The notes under the pieces: model-generated
Databases searched by the model: none
Seen by the model: the letters and a program-made list of their open reading frames with translations, nothing else
What the model was told of the DNA's origin: nothing
Shown: in pieces, positions 33,501-44,785 of the stretch
Numbering within the stretch: position 1 is the first letter of the stretch
Layout of the letters: every line of letters starts with the position of its first letter
DNA from: Blasia pusilla
Taxonomy: Eukaryota > Marchantiophyta > Marchantiopsida > Blasiales
Length of the DNA: 64,000 bases
NCBI GenBank assembly: GCA_050084515.1
Contig: CM114271.1
Location: forward strand, 28,272,001 to 28,336,000
Direction of reading: 5' to 3'
Program-made: the position numbers and the translations under genes

Positions 33501-34250
33501 TGAGGTATACCCCTCCTCTCTCCCAAGCTCTCTCCATGGTAACCTATTATCCCAAGTCACCTCCTTGGCTCTTGACCTAATGTAGGAGGTCAAGGGCCAC
33601 GTACCAAAAATAGTAAGTTGATCATATACTCAAAATGGTACTTACCTAAAATAGTAAGTTTCTCAATATGGCTCCAAATGAGCCGAAACGAAGGGGAAAC
33701 CTGCTATCTCAGGTTTCCAAGGGCCTCAGCAGGTCACCCTCGACCTACTGGGCGTGTCCTCCACTACTCATGAAGGCGCTCTATTAGATCTCACCGATCT
33801 ATCTTAAAAGACGTGACAATGATCTTGGAGTCTTGGCATTCTCTTCTAAACTTCCAAAACATGGTTGGAGTCTTAAAAAGGTAAGTAGTGGGATTTCAAT
33901 ATGGTCATCTAGATAGATTATTTGGAAAACATCAACTTTATCTCCTTTAAGCATTGTTCTTTTGCAGTTAACAATAGGAGATCAGGTATATTTGTCAAAA
34001 AGCCGCAAGGGATGGGAGCATGTTGGAGTTGGAAGAGTATCAGGCATCGTTGGTTGAAAAAAGTGCCATGGTAAATTTATCCCACTTGGTGTCATTAAGG
34101 TGGAAGTGATTGAGATAAATGATCCTGATGCAAAGTTGCCCTATCCAAATTTAGATGATATGCCGCCACAAACACACTTGAAGCATGCAACGGGGACTTC
34201 TGTTTTGTGGCCTCAGCAATCAGTCAAAAAAATCATTCCTCCATAAGCGT
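30570..34250 (+). pseudogene. Second CACTA gene (TnpA/TNP1-like), interrupted
   Basis: Several plus-strand coding patches appear to be exons: 30725-30904 (acidic, ESTWPTKMRSPHYKSKRP), 31440-31692 (ARMRRKEEYETWKATCKV), 32410-32658 (a coiled coil with NRMERFEKQCETIQ), 32692-33045, and 33820-34250. The last encodes VYLSKSRKGWEHVGVGRV, LGVIKVEVIEINDPDAKLPY, and GTSVLWPQQ, which fit the TNP1-like domain at the C-terminus of CACTA second genes. GT/AG-type junctions flank some patches. A lone A-B repeat interrupts it at 33177-33818. Exon boundaries are not resolved. Confidence 0.6.
33177..33818 (-). repeat. Lone A-B terminal unit of the methyltransferase gypsy family
   Basis: On the minus strand it runs TGTCACGTC (33818) through a full A block and directly into block B, ending GCGCACGACA (33177). 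Flanks are ATGG (33173-33176) and ATGA (33819-33822), a 4-base duplication with one mismatch. Removal with one flank copy leaves an open frame across the CACTA second gene. No internal sequence is present, so it is the family's equivalent of a solo LTR. Confidence 0.9.
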
Positions 34251-34259
34251 AGAGTATTT

Positions 34260-35506
34260 CTTGAACTTTCAATAGCATTCTTTTAAGAGAGGAGGCACTT
34301 TTTCAGGCTTGGAAGTTGCCACTTGATCTCTCATTTTTCCTAATTATACTCTTGCAGCTGATTATGATAAACTTTAACTTCGGTTTCTCTAACTAGGATG
34401 TGTAAGAATTTTTTGTTCAATAAAATTCCTTGCAATCTTTTTATGATGTCTTTCATTCCATCTCACCACGACTTGAGTTTCATAGCTACTTCTAGATGAC
34501 TATAAAATCAAAGTCGAGACTCTATATCACTGAGAGACTCTTTGTGGAGATAACTTGGATTTCTACAAAGCTCGACATGCTTGCTGCATTTGAAATTAGT
34601 TGTACGAAATACTTGAATATGCCATTAATGTAAACTTTTGATGATCATATTCATAAAGTAACTTGAGCTTCATAAGTGCAAGGATAAGACATGACTCAAT
34701 TTCTCATGTAACTAGTTGAAACTTTTCAAATACCCAAACATGCAAACTGAATTATTAAATAAATACAACTGAATTTTGGTATATGATACCTTGGATTTAG
34801 TTTCATATTAATCATGAACTAGTCTCAAACCTACATTTACAACTGGATCTAGTCAATTTTGGAGATCTAAAACTAACCGTATAGTGCGTAGTATCTAAAT
34901 ACAACTACATATTTAAAACATCCAAAAATACCACTAAACGACTAAAGAAATACAAGTAGTTTCTGATACAAGATATGTCCATTGGCTTTAGTTTCATATT
35001 AACCATAAACTAGTCTCAAACCAACGTTTACAACAAGATCTAGTCAAGAGAACTATCCGTAGTATCTTAAATACAACTATAAATATCAATGACCATTCTT
35101 GAAGTGACATGTGTCAGGACGCAACTCTACCACAACCATATTTCGCAATCTCGTATGCCACATGGCAAAATTAGACACGCATAATTAAGAACAATGCATT
35201 GATCTATCAATACGTGTCCACGTTACATGCATGCATGTGGAATATGCATGATTGTAGTCCACATCATTATTTGGCCATTGCCATGTCATCCTAGACTGAT
35301 TGATGATTGGGATGGATTTGGTGTACAATTGTCACATCATCCATGCTTTCACAATGCCATGTAAGATTGTTGATATGTCAATACACAACTAGAAATCCAA
35401 TATAAGGAGTCCTTTGACAATACATGTTTGTTAGTTGTTACTTGTAGTCATCAGTTGTAATAAAAAATATACAACTATGCATAGTTGTAAATGTTAGTGT
35501 CTAAAT
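34260..35506 (+). other. 3' subterminal region of the CACTA element
   Basis: No gene. The region carries many copies, in both orientations, of a TACAACT/AGTTGTA-type motif and of CTAGT, for example near 34600, 34735, 34765, 34840, 34905, 35085 and 35450-35495. Such subterminal motifs bind the transposase partner protein in En/Spm-type elements. It leads into the terminal inverted repeat. Confidence 0.65.
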
Positions 35507-35524
35507 AGTAACTTCCTTCTAGTG
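35507..35524 (-). repeat. 3' terminal inverted repeat of the CACTA element
   Basis: On the minus strand it begins CACTAGAAGGAAGTTACT. The next plus-strand bases are TTA, the expected place of a 3-base target duplication. The partner end is outside the window. Confidence 0.75.
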
Positions 35525-37554
35525 TTAGAGTCTTGTTTGTGGCAGTTCTTCACTCTTTATGAGAGTATATCATATCAACGAAGATGTAATATTTACCGAT
35601 TATTAGGTTGGGGTTGGGATTAGGATATACCTCAGAGATTGAACTCCAAAATAGGGAAAATATAAGATTTTAAACTTTCATCGATCTTTGAGAACGAGTG
35701 CCACTTTTTAGAAGGGGAGTGACCAAGTAGATATTTGGAGCCATAATATATTCTTTTTTATTCAACATTAAGCCATATTGAATTTGTTACTATGATTAGA
35801 ATAAAAATTATTGGTTGTAGTTAATTATATTGACGATTTCATTATCAAGCTACAATGCCAAACTTTGAGTAGTCTAGTGCAATTGAGGCCTAGAGTTGTG
35901 GTGATAAAACTTATAAGAGCAGCAATAGTAAGCAATCACAATAGGCAGGAAATCTCTTTCATAAACAATTGTGAAAATCATGCTATTAATATGTAAAGAT
36001 TATACTAAATGCCGCATGGAAAGGCTTTGAAATTGGATCTTTCTTAGTGGTCAAATTTATGACAGTCATATTTTTTGGAGGTCTTTTATAGTTAGTTACT
36101 TTGTATTTCCATAATCAAACAACCTAAAAAAAGATATCATGAACATCAATATTTACTATCAAGGGCTTATCCCCTTTTTATCATGAAGAGGAATAGAAAA
36201 TTCATTCGAATTAAAATGAAAGAATGAGGGAGAGATAATGTGAGGTTTTCAACTACTTTAGCCTTATAAGGTAAAATGAAAATATATGAATGTTCCCTTT
36301 TTTATAGGAGAGGGGAATAAAGGTAAGAAATAATTTGAAAATTCAGATGAGAATAGAAAAAGTGGTAAATTTTCAACAAAAGAAGGCCTAATAAGAAAAA
36401 AAAATTACCAAGGAGGGCTTACCTAAGGAAAGTTTTTAAAAGTGCTTGATTTTCAATAGAGTAAGCATAGAAAAAAGATCAAATTTCAAGAAGGAAAGCT
36501 TTCAAAATAATTGTCTTAATTGTTTAATAATTTTCAATAGGGAGTAACAAACAAAGAGATTTTTCCAAAAAGGCATAGTTTTACAAGGAACTTTTAAGAA
36601 AGTGACAACTTTCTAATATGAGAGAGGAATAGAGATAGGTAATCATTTTCTTAATAGGGGGAACCATATGAAATAATGCAATAGAAGACAACTTGAGAGG
36701 CATAAAGGACCAACCTTCATCTAATCCTCTCAAAAGAATCTTCTTTATTCCTATGCTAAGTGAAGGGATAAATCCTATCCACCTCATTCCCTACAAGGAA
36801 TGAGAGTGTACGGAGGACACAATCCATCTGTATCATCCTCTCTCCATTCATAGTTTTTGTAAAGTGGTGTATATAGACAATAGGCCAAATAAACCCTCTT
36901 GGATTTCCAAGGAGGACTATTTCATCTTTGGAGAGAGGGAAGGATTCCCTCTGACTTTGTGAGTTCACTCTCTATTCCTTTACATAGGAACGGAGGTTTT
37001 ATCCTTCCTCTCTCTAGAAAATGCACCTCTTCCCTTTTCATATTTTTACCTATGAAGAAATGGAGAGGATTTATCCCTATCCCTCATCTTCAATCTCCCC
37101 ATTAGCCAAAAATATATTGATTTAATAAATACTTACTATTTGTAATTTCTTAGCATATTTTAAAATAAAATTTCTGATTTCCACCCAATCGCCTCGTGCA
37201 TGGTTTTTGATGGGACACGCCCAAATAATACTCACATACACTAAGTTACTTGTTTTATTTAATAGATCCTTTAGTGATTTTTTAAAATTATTTGTTGTGT
37301 TGGTAACAAGTAAAGGTACTATATTGCCTTTGATAGGATCAATCTCTTCCATCCCTTTTACTTTGGACTCACAAGAACCTTTTTCTCTAGAGCACCTTTA
37401 CACTCCCTAAAAAGCCAAGCACCTCAATTAAAAAATGGAAATCATTTAAACTACCTGCTTTAGGATGAAATTGAATACATTTCTCTCAATGTCTATTCTA
37501 TGAACGAAATGTCTTCCTTTGTGATTGGGAGCTCATTGTGCATGTTTTATCACA
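35525..37554. other. AT-rich intergenic stretch
   Basis: About 2 kb without any coding or repeat signal that I can support. Purine-rich patches with GAATAGA-type words recur at 36180-36700. Short frames here are no longer than chance allows. Confidence 0.6.
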
Positions 37555-37705
37555 AGGCTCGGTGAGTCGGAGTGCTGATTGACCTAGATTCGAATAACGT
37601 GAGTGCGTGTGATTGGGTGCAGATCAGCAATGAGAGTGTGTCCTATTGAACGCACGCTTTCGTAACACTAGAGTTTGACGTTCAAGAAGAGTAGGCACGC
37701 GACAA
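37555..37705 (+). repeat. Fragment of repeat R
   Basis: The stretch with GGGTGCAGATCAGCAATGAGAGTGTG, ending GTAGGCACGCGACA, corresponds to the end of the insertion at 61350-62378 (GCAGATCAACGTTGAGAGCGTG, ending GTAGGCGCACGATA). Both stop at a similar terminal word and then diverge, so this looks like one end of an LTR-type repeat. Confidence 0.5.
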
Positions 37706-38879
37706 ACAAAGGAATTCTAGTTTGCAGTCTGGATATTTGAGAGTGGTTATGTTATTCGCTCTTATGAAGAGTATAGGAAGGATGAAGAGTCGTTTGGAAC
37801 TCTCATCTCATGTGGGTTCTAGTGGCATGTGATAGGCCAAACAACTTGGATGGAGGAGTTTCCTACGCGACCAAGGATTAATTAAGTGGAGATTTCCTAC
37901 CCTTGTTGCCCTATTGGATAACACCAAGGAAATTTTTTTGGGTCGAGCACTTTAGTGTGATGAACTAATGAGAGTACATGGTCCTTCACTCTAGAACATA
38001 ACCCTTAATGTTAAGTCATGAGTCACTTACAGGTTTAGCAATTTTTTCTAAGTTAGAGAGTTGTCTATTCATATCCAAAAAGCTCTTGCTAGTTTGAGTG
38101 TGTGGTACTTCATGACATAACACAATTGATAATAAGGATGCAACTAGAGGATTCTATTCATAGTTTGATGGTGAGGGTTTAAGCAATAATAATTGACATT
38201 GAGTCATATAATGTGCTTGTTGGTGATGCCATTTGTATCTCATGGGATTCACATTGGAATATTGGGAGAATAAGGGCTCTTATCAAATGGATTGGTAGTC
38301 AAGTAGTGGTATGTTGGTCACTTTTTAGTGAATGTGATTTGCAATTTCATGCAATGGGGTGCAAAATGTTGCAACGTATTTTTTGGGGATGGGTTGGGCC
38401 AAAAACTTGCAGAAGAACAAGCCAATGATGGATGAGGGTTAAATTATGAAGAATTATATTTTGTATGTGATAATATATGAACTTTGTGCTCAAATGCCCA
38501 AATTGAGCAATTTGGGCATTTGAGCACAAAGTTGTGACCGTTTCCATGGGCTACCACAACCAACTTGTGATGGAAGGAGCAATTTTAATTTTTTTGGTAA
38601 AACTCTTAGTTGAGAGGTAGGAAAAAGTAAAATCCTTTTATCTTAGTACATATGAGAAGAGGAAAAAGTTATTTGAGGGTGAAGTCAAGTGGAAAATTTA
38701 TTTAGTAGGTGTTGACCCAAGATTTATGGGGCTTAGTGGTATATAAGCCAAATGTGAGATAATTTTAGTGAGTTGACCCTTGGTTTAAGAGTTAGTGGAG
38801 TGGAAAAAACAAAAGACATTGACTTTTGAATAAAGTTAAAATAAAGCCATATTTACCCATGTGTGAGATAATATAACTA
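37706..38879. other. Intergenic stretch
   Basis: No gene or known repeat is supported. It contains the perfect hairpin at 38480-38533. Confidence 0.6.
38480..38533. repeat. Perfect 25-base hairpin
   Basis: Arms at 38480-38504 and 38509-38533 are exact reverse complements with the 4-base loop GAGC. The arm starts AACTTTGTGCTCAAATGCCC. It is not related by sequence to the hairpin at 30428. Confidence 0.95.
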
Positions 38880-39434
38880 CCATTGATTTTCATCGTCCGT
38901 CCGAGCCATCCCTGCTCCGTCACTTGGCTGCTGTCGACGACGTCAATAATCGTTCGCGGATAATTTAGGGTTGTTGATTGAACGGTAGGTTTAAGAACCA
39001 TTATTTTTTGTGACTTGAGGCCGTTGAGTACTAGTAGCCATGATTGAGGGTTGAGAGTGAGTTGTTACACTGTTGACATCGGCATGACCAGTGTAGTTGT
39101 GCCATCACTGATTGTTTGCGAGTAGCTTCCAATGATGACATGTGACCTCTTGATTTAGGGGATCTGAGTTTTATTTATGCCATGCTATGCATATTTTTTG
39201 GTAGTCGCTGGACGAAAATTGGGTATCGTGTCGTGACGCGTGTACCCTAAACCCTTAACGCGCCGCCGATTGCCGTTTGTGGTCCTACCACAATATCTCC
39301 ATTGCGGAGCCGCACCATTTCTTGGGAGCAGAGTATGTATTTCTGATAGAGGAGGATATGCGGTTGAGTGCCACATCCCTTCATCAAGTGTTGCGTCGAT
39401 TGTAGCTGTTTTGTGCCGCCACTACCGCACCGTA
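38880..39434 (+). other. Leader fragment of the methyltransferase gypsy family, left part
   Basis: From about 39060 it follows the P1/M1 leader (P1 9100-9330; M1 in reverse complement), including AACGCGCCGCCGATT and GCGGAGCCGCACC. It breaks at 39434 after CCGCACCGTACC, and the leader resumes at about 44786. The left boundary is uncertain. Confidence 0.65.
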
Positions 39435-39441
39435 CCACACA

Positions 39442-39669
39442 CACTAGAATAAATATGTGGTTTTTATGACTAGACTTCAAATGACTCACCAAAAGAATGA
39501 CTCAAATTATGACTAAAATGGTTTAGTCCTCAAATTTATGTTTACACGACTCACATAGTTATATGCTTATTACTAAAGTAGTTATCAACACTCTTTAGTC
39601 AAGACTAGTCGTACTTGTTTCACTTGATTAGTAATACTAAGTCATGAAGAACGACTTATGTGTTTAGTG
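39442..39669. mobile_element. Possible mini-CACTA element
   Basis: The left end reads CACTAGAATAAATATGTGG and the right end, on the minus strand, CACTAAACACATAAGTCG. Both continue into a shared GTT-TTATGACT-like word, and GACTA/TAGTC words recur inside. A 3-base flank duplication is not evident, so the call is tentative. Its left end lies a few bases from the break in the gypsy leader. Confidence 0.35.
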
Positions 39670-39880
39670 ATTTCATACTCTAATATTACCGTAAATTTAT
39701 TTGTTTGTTTGTTATATATATATATATACACCATACATTCTTGGGGTTGCCCCTCAGGATCAAATTTGAACATTCTTGGACCCTTGGTTCAGGGAAAAGG
39801 GTACTAAAAGAAGGCTCAAGAATGAAGAGGGGAAATTTGGGTTGGATTGTTCTACATCTCTATGCCATTTTCATCTAATC

Positions 39881-40916
39881 ATGGACTTAAATTTTCTTCC
39901 CACCATTGGATGGTGTTGAAACTTGGCACCACCTAAGGCCATAAATCCCTCCATATCTTCAATAGTTCAAATCTGCCCAGTAAGTCCCTCATACTCAAAC
40001 AAAAAATGGAAGACCTTTTTTAGGGTTTATGATTTTTAATTCTATGTGTGATTGGTCATTTGAAGTTTTTTTTCTTTTCTATGTGTTCCTGGATGATGGC
40101 TTCCATCCTCGGAAAGTTTCATGATTTTTGGTCCCCTTATGGAGGGTTGAGGATAGAAAAAGAGGGGTCAAGAAGGAGGAAAAGGGCCTTACGTATGACT
40201 CTTTCGAGTGGTTGTGGGATGTTCTTGTTATCATGGAGTTAACGTTTATTTCCAGCATTGGATGGTGTTGAAACTTGGCAATACCCAAGGCCATAAATCC
40301 ATCCACAAATTTAACGGTTTAGATCTTCTAGGTACCTCCCCATGCTCCAAAAAAAAATGGGAGACCTTTTTAGGGTTTACGAATTGTAATTCCGTGTGTG
40401 ATTGGTCATTTGAAGTTTTTCCTTTTCCTATGTGTTCCTAGATAATAGCTTCCATCATGGGGAAAGTTTCATGATCTTTGGTCAGCTTGTGGAGGGTGGA
40501 GTATTGAGAAAGAGGGGTCAAGAAGGAGGAAGAGGGCCTTAAGTAAGACTCTTTACGAGTGGTTGTGGGATTTTCTTGTTATTATGGAGTTGAATTTTCT
40601 TCCCACCATTAGATGGTGCTGAAACTTAACACCACCTAAGGCCATAGACTCCTCCACAACTTCAATGGTTCAGATCTCTCAATTAGAACCCCGTTCTCAA
40701 ACCAAAAATGGAAGACCCGTTTTAGGGTTAACGATGTTTAATTCCATGTGTGTGTGGTCATTTGAAGTTTTTTCTTTTGCTTTGTGTTTTTGGATGATGT
40801 TTGCTACCTTGGGGAAAGTTTCACGATTTTTGGTCTCCTTGTGGAGGGTGGAAGGTAGAAAAAGTGGGGCTAAGAACTAGGAATCTAGCGAGTGGTTGTG
40901 GGATTTTCTTGTTATC
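39881..40916 (+). repeat. Tandem array of about 350 bp units
   Basis: Three successive copies begin at 39881, 40233 and 40584, with a fourth start at 40917 that soon diverges. Each contains CCATTGGATGGTGTTGAAACTT-like sequence, AAAAATGGAAGACC, TTTAGGGTTTA and TGTGATTGGTCATTTGAAGT in the same order. Spacings are 352, 351 and 333 bases. No coding signal. Confidence 0.85.
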
Positions 40917-41507
40917 ATGGACTTAAATAAGAGGTTTGGGCTGACCTTTAATATATGTTTTTATATCCTATAGCTTAATCGCATGGGCTTTCATATGTCG
41001 TGGCGTATCTATATTTTTTAGTTGTAACGTTAACCAAGTCTAAGTAGCCAATATGTTTAGGTGGTTTACTTTCCATTTAGTCTAGGAGGCTGAAGAAATG
41101 ACAACACTCACTTTAACACTCACATGGATGGGAAAGTGCCTATGTCTATGTCTATGTCAACGTTTGGGTTTTCGGTTGATATGGTATGTTGAGTCTTCTG
41201 TGGCACACATGATTACTTTGGAAACTTGGCGCTTTGTTTGGACTCATGTTTTGGACTCCATTTTGGTTTGGAAGGCCTAGACTCATGGGTCCTATTCCCG
41301 CGTGGACATTTTTGTGAGTGAGGAAATTGAGAAAAAGAGAGGGAAAGGTTCCAAAAAAAGATTGCACGAGGGGCATGGAGGGTGCGTCCACTTTGGAGCT
41401 TATAGAGCATTGAGGATGAAAGCTTGGAGTTAGCGTGTTGTTGAATACTTGTAGAAATGAGAAGAACATCGGCGTTGCAGAAATCTTGAAGAAATCAGAA
41501 AAATGTG

Positions 41508-41613
<106 letters not shown>

Positions 41614-42179
41614 AGGACCTATGTGCTTGTGACAACAGATAGGTCCTAAAATTCATAACAATCACAAATGTTTGGAGTTGTGATTGTGTGTGCTACAGCA
41701 GAAATCTAGGGATGGAGAAGATGACATTTCCAACTGACTAGCTATTTTGCACGTGAGAGAGTCATAAAGTAGTTCCAATTATAGTCTTGTGCGATAGATC
41801 TCGCCCTCTGATTGGATGGTGCTAAAGATTGGGATGGATGCAGAGGCAGGAACAAGTGAAGAAAGTAACACGTAACATGAGGAAGACTCTCATAAAGAGC
41901 AAGTGTTGATGCGCAACTTCTAGTTATCAGCCAAGGAATTCTGGAGGACAAGATAAAGCTAGCCTGATTGATGTGAATCCTCTAAAGCCGACGCTTCACG
42001 GTGCAACAGCTTTGGGCGGTTAATATAGGCTATTGAACTTGATATACGGCTCATTGATCCTAGCTTATCAAGTAGACATAGGAGTGCTCCATGTATGCAC
42101 AAGGCAGGTGCAAAACGATGTTAGCTTTAAGGCGGAACAAGCCTCCAACATGTCGGAAATTAACGGATTTCCTTACAAA

Positions 42180-42700
42180 TTCCTAAAAAATCCGCTGTGC
42201 AACCCGTCGGATCCCGACTTGTTGTATTGGTTGCTTTTTTTCTTATCAGCTTAATTAGGCAGAGTTCCAACTGATAAGCAACACGTCAGAACCCGACGGG
42301 TTGCTCACCATCAAAGTTACAATTGTAGTAGCTCTACAACTTCGTCAAAAAGTTCCCGAGAAACCCTTTGGATCCCAACGGGTTGTACTGATTGCTTTTT
42401 TCCTTATCAACTTAGGCAAAGTTCTAGCTGATAAGCAACCCGTCAGCAAAGTAACAATTCAAGTAGTTGTACAACTTCCTAAAAATTCCCGTGCAACTGT
42501 CGGATCCCAACGAGTTGCATTGGTTGCTTTTTTCCTTATTTGCTTAGGCAGAGTTCTAGCTGATAAGCAACCAATCAAATCTAACGGGTTGCTCATCAGC
42601 AAAGTCACAAGTCTATGAGCAACCCGCCGGGTGTCGACGGGTTGCAAATCATGTCTCTACACAATTCTTCCAACCCGTTGGAATCCGACGGGTTGCATGT
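42180..42700. repeat. Degenerate tandem palindromic repeats with CCGTCGG/GGGTTGC words
   Basis: At about 42229, 42389 and 42520 the same unit recurs: a TTGGTTGCTTTTTTCCTTATCAGC-like start, then TTAGGCAGAGTT, then AGCTGATAAGCAACC. The start and end of each unit are inverted copies (CTTATCAGC versus GCTGATAAG), and AACCCGTCGG...CCGACGGGTT forms further palindromes to 42695. No gene. Confidence 0.7.
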
Positions 42701-42809
42701 GTAAACCTACAATCTACAACATAAAAAATAAATAGAAATTAGTAATTTGGAACACACTAGGATTTGATTTGAAGCCGATCTGAGTGGGTATTCATTTTAA
42801 ACCACCCAA

Positions 42810-44770
42810 GACTGCGTCGTCCTCCACTTGAGCGACCTCTTCATGCACTGAAGGTTGAAGAGCTCGTCTTTGCTCCCTCCACTCAGCACCAAGAAACACC
42901 CCCTGTCACTGAAATATGCGTCCGCAAAAGAAAACAAGAGAGGGATCTAGTCATAAGTGAGAGCGACATTCCAATCTAGGACGGTGTCGGATGGATTGTC
43001 GTTCCACAATCGATATCCATAAGGCAAATCTACAATTATTAGGTCCACTTTCACCTCCTTAGCTACCCCATGGACCGTCCATGGGACATGCCCATTTTGG
43101 AGAAGTTTTTGCCCAAGCACGGTCAACTTCTCGATTTTAGCTGTCGACTTATGAGTAAAAAAACTTTGTTGTTTATCAAGGAGGGAAGTTTGGTAGAGCA
43201 AGATAGTGATCGTGCTCGTAGTATCCCTATGCCCAACTAATGCTGAAGGAGTGTATTCCACATCCTTACTAAATCGTGCGGAAAATTTCTGGCGCCTCCT
43301 GCTTTCGCTTCTCGCGAGTTTGTTGCCAGCCTGTTGGTGTGTCTGTTACTTCAGACTCCACAAGAGTTTTTTTGTTCGGCTCTCTAGTCCGCCCCTCTTG
43401 TCTAGAAGATTCTGCCTTTGAATGTCTTGACCCCTTTGCCTTGGTTTTCATGCCTGCAATTGATTTATCCTTGGCAGTCACTCCCTTGGAGACCAACTCG
43501 GTTATCTCGATGGCTTGTTACTCCGCATCTCCTTCAAAATATTCTCCAACCTTCACGAAGTTCGGGATGTCGTCCGTGCTAGTGACGATTGCATCATACA
43601 CAACGTGCAGGTTCTTGTCGGTCATTTCTTTTGGGTCATTGAAGTCTAACCAGATTGGACAATTCAACACTTCCCACTCGGACATATCCTACCCCATCTC
43701 CATGTCGTACATGGAGAATTCTTCTCCACTAGGAGGAAAAGTCCACAATTTGCATGCTCTTGAGTATTTGCACCAGGTCCTTGTATTCACACAGTAGATC
43801 AGGTATCAACATACCATCCGTTGGGCAACTCTTTTCCGGGATACCTCTGCCGCTTATTCTTGAAGATCTTGGTTCTTTTTAGCGAAATGCCGCTTTCTAG
43901 CGTCAATTTCCTCGTCGAGATCTGCTTGAGAGAGGATGTGATTCTTGAACATAGTTTGGAAGCCTTGGTTTTTTTTCCGGCTTATCCCAAATGTCATCCA
44001 ACCACAACTCATAATCCTCAGCAGCCTCTAGGTTGGCCTCCTCTCGAACTGGCTCAATCTTTTTGAGCTCCGCTTGAAGACTATCGATCATCGACTTCCC
44101 AAGTAGACGTTGTGCATCCCACAAAGACCTTTCTCTCAGCCAATGAGAGATCACAAGATCTGATATCCTCAAAGGATGATGTATCGCCCATTTGTGTGCC
44201 TCAGTCCCCTGGAGACTAATTTTCATCAGTCAGATCCGCCTAAATTTGGATATATTTGAAAGTGCAAACCTGTGGACGCGGTCTAACGAGACTTTTCCCC
44301 AATTTGACCCTGTGGGTCTTCGTCCCTCTACCTCTGCCGTTGAATGATCGCCTTTAACTCCTTGTAGATGTCCTGGTGGAGATCTAGGTTGAGGATGGAA
44401 ATGTACCGCTACATCTTAAACGTAGTCTATTTGGTGGCTATTGACACAACACCCTAAATGAACTTTGATCACTCCAATGCGAAAACGTTTTCCCTCCGCT
44501 CCTTCTCCAATGCGACACTTTTCTTGGCTACCTCGATTTTGGACTAGCACAGAATCGTGACCGCCGCATATTGGGAGATGTATGTATTTGCCCAAGTCTT
44601 ATTCTTGATTTGTGCACCCTTCGCGAGCATCTCATCCACTCACTCTTGCCCGAGTAATCCTTTGTACTCCGCCGGGTGTAAGCAACTTCTTGACTCTATC
44701 CCAATTTTGGATCCAATGATGCATCACGTTCCCTTTGGGACAATCTTGCAAATCGTCAAGATAAAGTGAG
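42810..44770 (-). pseudogene. Broken minus-strand gene with amino-methyltransferase-like DLPYG motif
   Basis: Successive minus-strand frames read as protein-like sequence. At 44760-44240 there is NKTWANTYISQYAAVTIL and a region ending LHFQIYPNLGG. At 44226-43903 there is an acidic helix with YELWLDDIWDKPEKK, and at 43680-43510 CPIWLDFNDPKEMTDKNLHV. A lysine- and arginine-rich linker follows at 43496-43269, then at 43261-42947 KVDLIIVDLPYGYRLWND. After a frame change comes FADAYFSDRGCFLVLSGG (about 42920-42870). VDLIxxDLPYG followed by a hydrophobic strand fits motif IV and the next strand of N6-adenine/N4-cytosine methyltransferases. I do not recognise the upstream parts. Stops and at least three frameshifts show it is a remnant; it could belong to an unidentified mobile element. 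Confidence 0.4.
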
Positions 44771-44785
44771 ATATATATATATACA

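Larger units (their letters stand above)
25801..35524 (+). mobile_element. CACTA (En/Spm) transposon, 5' end missing from window
   Basis: A tnp2-type transposase gene, a second gene with a TNP1-like C-terminus, and a 3' end with subterminal repeats form a CACTA element. The 3' terminal inverted repeat reads, on the minus strand, CACTAGAAGGAAGTTACT (35507-35524). The 5' terminus must lie left of the window, since G2 with its nested insertions was inserted near the start of the transposase gene at about 25800. A lone A-B repeat at 33177-33818 interrupts the second gene. Confidence 0.85.

Noticed and set aside
36581-37105. Short frames on both strands in AT-rich DNA
   Set aside because: No similarity to known families, no codon pattern, and overlapping frames of similar length on both strands, as expected by chance.
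44557-44769. Plus-strand short gene
   Set aside because: The opposite strand reads as part of a longer protein-like region (42810-44770), so the plus-strand frame is a shadow.
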